DNA of 64,000 bases, from positions 4,030,001 to 4,094,000 of the forward strand of contig NZ_AP024109.1 in the NCBI RefSeq assembly GCF_016591715.1, in the 5' to 3' direction. Positions within the stretch are counted from its first letter, which is position 1; every line of letters starts with the position of its first letter. Shown in pieces: positions 61,808-64,000 of this stretch. The DNA comes from Mesorhizobium sp. J8 (GTDB lineage Bacteria > Pseudomonadota > Alphaproteobacteria > Rhizobiales > Rhizobiaceae). The translations under genes were made by a program, and so were the position numbers. Under the pieces are notes generated by a model that was not told where the DNA came from, did no database searches, and saw nothing but the letters and a program-made list of their open reading frames with translations.

Positions 61808-64000
61808 ACCGGCTGCCCGCCCCTTTCGGAAGCCGGATCGATCGGAGCCGCCCTATCCGCTTCAGCTTCGAAGGCAAGCCGTTCGAAGGTTATGAAGGCG
61901 ACAGCATCGCCAGCGCGCTTGCCGCGTCCGGCCAATGGGTGCTCTCGCGCTCGTTCAAATACCATCGCCCACGCGGCATCCTATCGATGACCGGGGCAGA
62001 CGCCAACGCGCTGGTGCAGCTTCCGTCCGAACCGAACGCCGCCGCCGAACGCACCCCGATCAGCGAAGGGCTGCGGGTCAGCGCCCAGAACGTCAACGGC
62101 TCGCTCGAGCGCGACCGCGACGCCATCATGGACAGGTTCGGCGGCTTCCTGCCTGTCGGCTTCTACTACCGCACTTTCATGGGTCCGCGCCGCGACAGCT
62201 GGCTGAAATTCTGGGAGCCGATCATCCGTCGCAAGGCAGGCCTGGGCGTCGTCGACACCAAGGCCCCGCACCGGCATTTCGACAAGACACATCTGCATTG
62301 CGACCTGCTCGTCGTCGGCGCCGGCCCGGCTGGATTGAGCGCTGCGATCGCCGCCGCCGAGGCCGGCGCCGATGTTGTGCTGTGCGACGAGAATCCGGAG
62401 ATCGGCGGCGCGCTGAGCTATGGCCGCTACGATCCGGCCATCCTCCCCGGCCTGTCGGCGCGGCTCGCGACGCTGCCCAATCTCAAGGTGCTGACCGGCA
62501 CCGTCTGCAATGGCTGGTATGAAGACAACTGGCTGCCGCTGATCCAGGGCGATCGCCTCCATCGCACGCGCGCCCGCGAGGTGATCCTGGCGACCGGCAC
62601 CATCGAGCAGCCGGCCGTCTTCCGCAACAATGACCTGCCTGGGATCATGCTCGGCAGCGCCGCCCAGCGCCTGATCTGCCACTATGGCGTGCGGCCCGGC
62701 CAGGGCGCGATGGTGCTGGCGGCCAATGACGATGGCTACCGGACGGCGCTCGACCTGCTGGATGCCGGCGTATCGGTCGTCGAGCTCGTCGATCCGAGAT
62801 CGGTCAGTGAGGCAGGTCCGCTGGAAGCCGAACTCCGCGGCAAAGGCGTCGCCATTCGCAAGGGCGCAACCATCGAAGCGGCGGAAGGCACGGCCGGCAA
62901 CCGCCACCTCGCCCGCGTCCGTGTCGGTGGAAACTGGATCGCTTGCGACCTGCTCGCCGTTTCGATCGGCAGCGCGCCGGCATGGCAACTGCCGTGTCAG
63001 GCCGGCGGCAAGGTCGGCTACGACGCTGGCATGCAAACGATGACGATCACGTTGCCGAAAGGTCCCGTCCATCTCGCCGGCGCCGTTGCCGGCGCGGACG
63101 AGATCGAGGACGCCATCGCCAGTGGCCAGCGCGCGTCGGCAGCCGCGCTTTCGCGACTCGGCAATGCAGTCCCGGTAGAACCTCCGGCCACGCCGAAGAC
63201 GATTCGCCCACGCTATGTGCAGCAGATCGCCGCCGACCCTAAGGCGCGCGACTTCGTCGATTTCGACGAAGACCTGCAGGTCAAGGATCTGCTGAACGCG
63301 ACCAAGGACGGCTATCGCGAGATCGAGCTCGTCAAGCGTTTCACCACCGTCGGCATGGGCCCGAGCCAGGGACGCCATTCGGCCTTGGCGACCGCCCGGA
63401 TCGTCGCCGAGGCGACCGGCCGGACGGTCGGCGAAATCGGCATCACCACGGCGCGGCCTCCCGTCGGGCCGGAAACGCTCGGCGTGCTCGCAGGCCACCA
63501 CGAAGTGTTGGAACGCCGCACGGCGCTGCATGCAAGGCACCTCGCGCTGAACGCGGCGATGAAGCCGGTCGGCGCATGGTGGCGGCCTTACTACTATGGG
63601 GACGCAAGCAGCGTTCGCGCGGAAATTCTGGCCGTGCGCGAAGGCGTCGGTCTGCTCGACGTCTCGACGCTCGGCAAGCTGGAGATCCGCGGGCCGGACG
63701 CCGGCGAATTCCTCGATCGCCTCTACACGATGGCGCATGCCAACCAGCCGGTGGGCCGCGTCCGCTACTGCCTGATGCTCAACGAGATGGGCTCGGTGGT
63801 CGACGACGGCGTCGCCTACCGGATGGCCGAGGACCAGTTCTATGTGACGGCGACCACCGGCGCCGTCGCGCGCGTCTATGCCGACATGCTGTTCTGGAAT
63901 GCCGAGTGGCGCCTGAAGGTCGACGTGCTCAACCTCACCGGCGCCTTCTCGGGCCTCAACGTCACCGGACCCAAGGCGCGCCAGGTGCTCGAAGCGCTGG
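61804..64000 (+). CDS. soxA: Sarcosine oxidase-type subunit alpha (3' end outside window)
   Basis: At least 732 residues are visible; the gene continues past the window end. The N-terminus has the FSFEGKPFEGYEGDSIASALAASG ferredoxin-like segment without cluster cysteines, then the NAD-binding motif LLVVGAGPAGLSAAIAAAEAGA near residue 168, a substrate-processing region, and the start of the C-terminal GcvT domain (WWRPYYYG... near 595, and the segment ending DVLNLTGAFSGLNVTGPKAR). This subunit moves the C1 unit to tetrahydrofolate. It overlaps soxD by 4 nt; soxG would be expected next. Confidence 0.88.
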   Translation, partial: MNRLPAPFGSRIDRSRPIRFSFEGKPFEGYEGDSIASALAASGQWVLSRSFKYHRPRGILSMTGADANALVQLPSEPNAAAERTPISEGLRVSAQNVNGSLERDRDAIMDRFGGFLPVGFYYRTFMGPRRDSWLKFWEPIIRRKAGLGVVDTKAPHRHFDKTHLHCDLLVVGAGPAGLSAAIAAAEAGADVVLCDENPEIGGALSYGRYDPAILPGLSARLATLPNLKVLTGTVCNGWYEDNWLPLIQGDRLHRTRAREVILATGTIEQPAVFRNNDLPGIMLGSAAQRLICHYGVRPGQGAMVLAANDDGYRTALDLLDAGVSVVELVDPRSVSEAGPLEAELRGKGVAIRKGATIEAAEGTAGNRHLARVRVGGNWIACDLLAVSIGSAPAWQLPCQAGGKVGYDAGMQTMTITLPKGPVHLAGAVAGADEIEDAIASGQRASAAALSRLGNAVPVEPPATPKTIRPRYVQQIAADPKARDFVDFDEDLQVKDLLNATKDGYREIELVKRFTTVGMGPSQGRHSALATARIVAEATGRTVGEIGITTARPPVGPETLGVLAGHHEVLERRTALHARHLALNAAMKPVGAWWRPYYYGDASSVRAEILAVREGVGLLDVSTLGKLEIRGPDAGEFLDRLYTMAHANQPVGRVRYCLMLNEMGSVVDDGVAYRMAEDQFYVTATTGAVARVYADMLFWNAEWRLKVDVLNLTGAFSGLNVTGPKARQVLEAL

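Noticed and set aside
61981..63738. 585-residue ORF on the minus strand
   Set aside because: Antisense to soxA with repetitive His/Arg/Gly/Ala composition; not a gene.

Overview
The window is a high-GC alphaproteobacterial chromosome segment, most probably from the Rhizobiales and close to Mesorhizobium. The main reasons are gene order and family content. The order argS / SPOR protein / nagZ / scpA / scpB / tatABC / serS / surE / pcm / LysM-M23 lipoprotein, followed by a DUF815 ATPase and yajC / secDF, is typical of that order. Other markers are a PopZ-type DUF2497 protein beside valS and tolC, TrmFO, an ExoR-like Sel1 protein, and intergenic mosaic repeats of the RIME type. I see no transposase, integrase or CRISPR array.

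Region by region. 1-2431 (+): map, radC and an isochorismatase-fold hydrolase. 2442-4747 (-): an exported protein and trigger factor. 5091-5175: tRNA-Leu(UAG). 5340-8238: an MFS transporter convergent with a GDYXXLXY/DUF2157 membrane pair. 8473-9155: two tandem 46-residue DUF1127 proteins followed by a duplicated small-RNA locus whose six hairpins all show an anti-Shine-Dalgarno loop (ACCTCCTCCC); this is the most striking feature of the window and matches the 'cuckoo'/CcsR RNA concept. 9227-12543: trmFO, an orphan ORF, and a sterol-desaturase-like pair. 12625-16946 (-): yajC-secDF followed by homologues of two mitochondrial complex I assembly factors (Mth938/NDUFAF3-like and NDUFAF6-like). 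17213-20011: the DUF815 ATPase, then an AraC regulator and a divergent NAD-dependent dehydratase/epimerase that look inserted into an otherwise conserved block.

20118-36152 (-) is the conserved housekeeping run: cell-wall lipoprotein, pcm, surE, serS, tatC/B/A, scpB/A, nagZ, a 1142-residue SPOR protein, argS and dgt. The surE-pcm junction carries three tandem 17-bp units that create a chain of ATGA stop/start overlaps. 36223-37876 (+): erpA, xth and a small exported protein. 37925-47883 (-): ExoR-like, ilvD, FadL-type porin, valS, popZ and tolC. 48067-49615: an isoaspartyl methyltransferase homologue, tRNA-Cys(GCA), a small membrane protein and tRNA-Asn(GUU). 49616-51367 is a gene-poor stretch with an orphan Flp pilin and two tiny unknown ORFs.

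51368 to the window end is a catabolic cluster. It holds a HisC-like aminotransferase, a PuuE-type deacetylase/allantoinase, a dimethylglycine-dehydrogenase-like flavoprotein, a Tat-exported solute-binding protein, a LysR regulator, and an operon of MmgE/PrpD plus sarcosine-oxidase-type subunits beta, delta and alpha (the alpha gene is cut by the window end). It probably takes up and oxidatively demethylates or cleaves an N-alkylated amino compound with transfer of C1 units to tetrahydrofolate. The substrate cannot be read from the sequence. The delta subunit has lost two of the zinc-binding cysteines.
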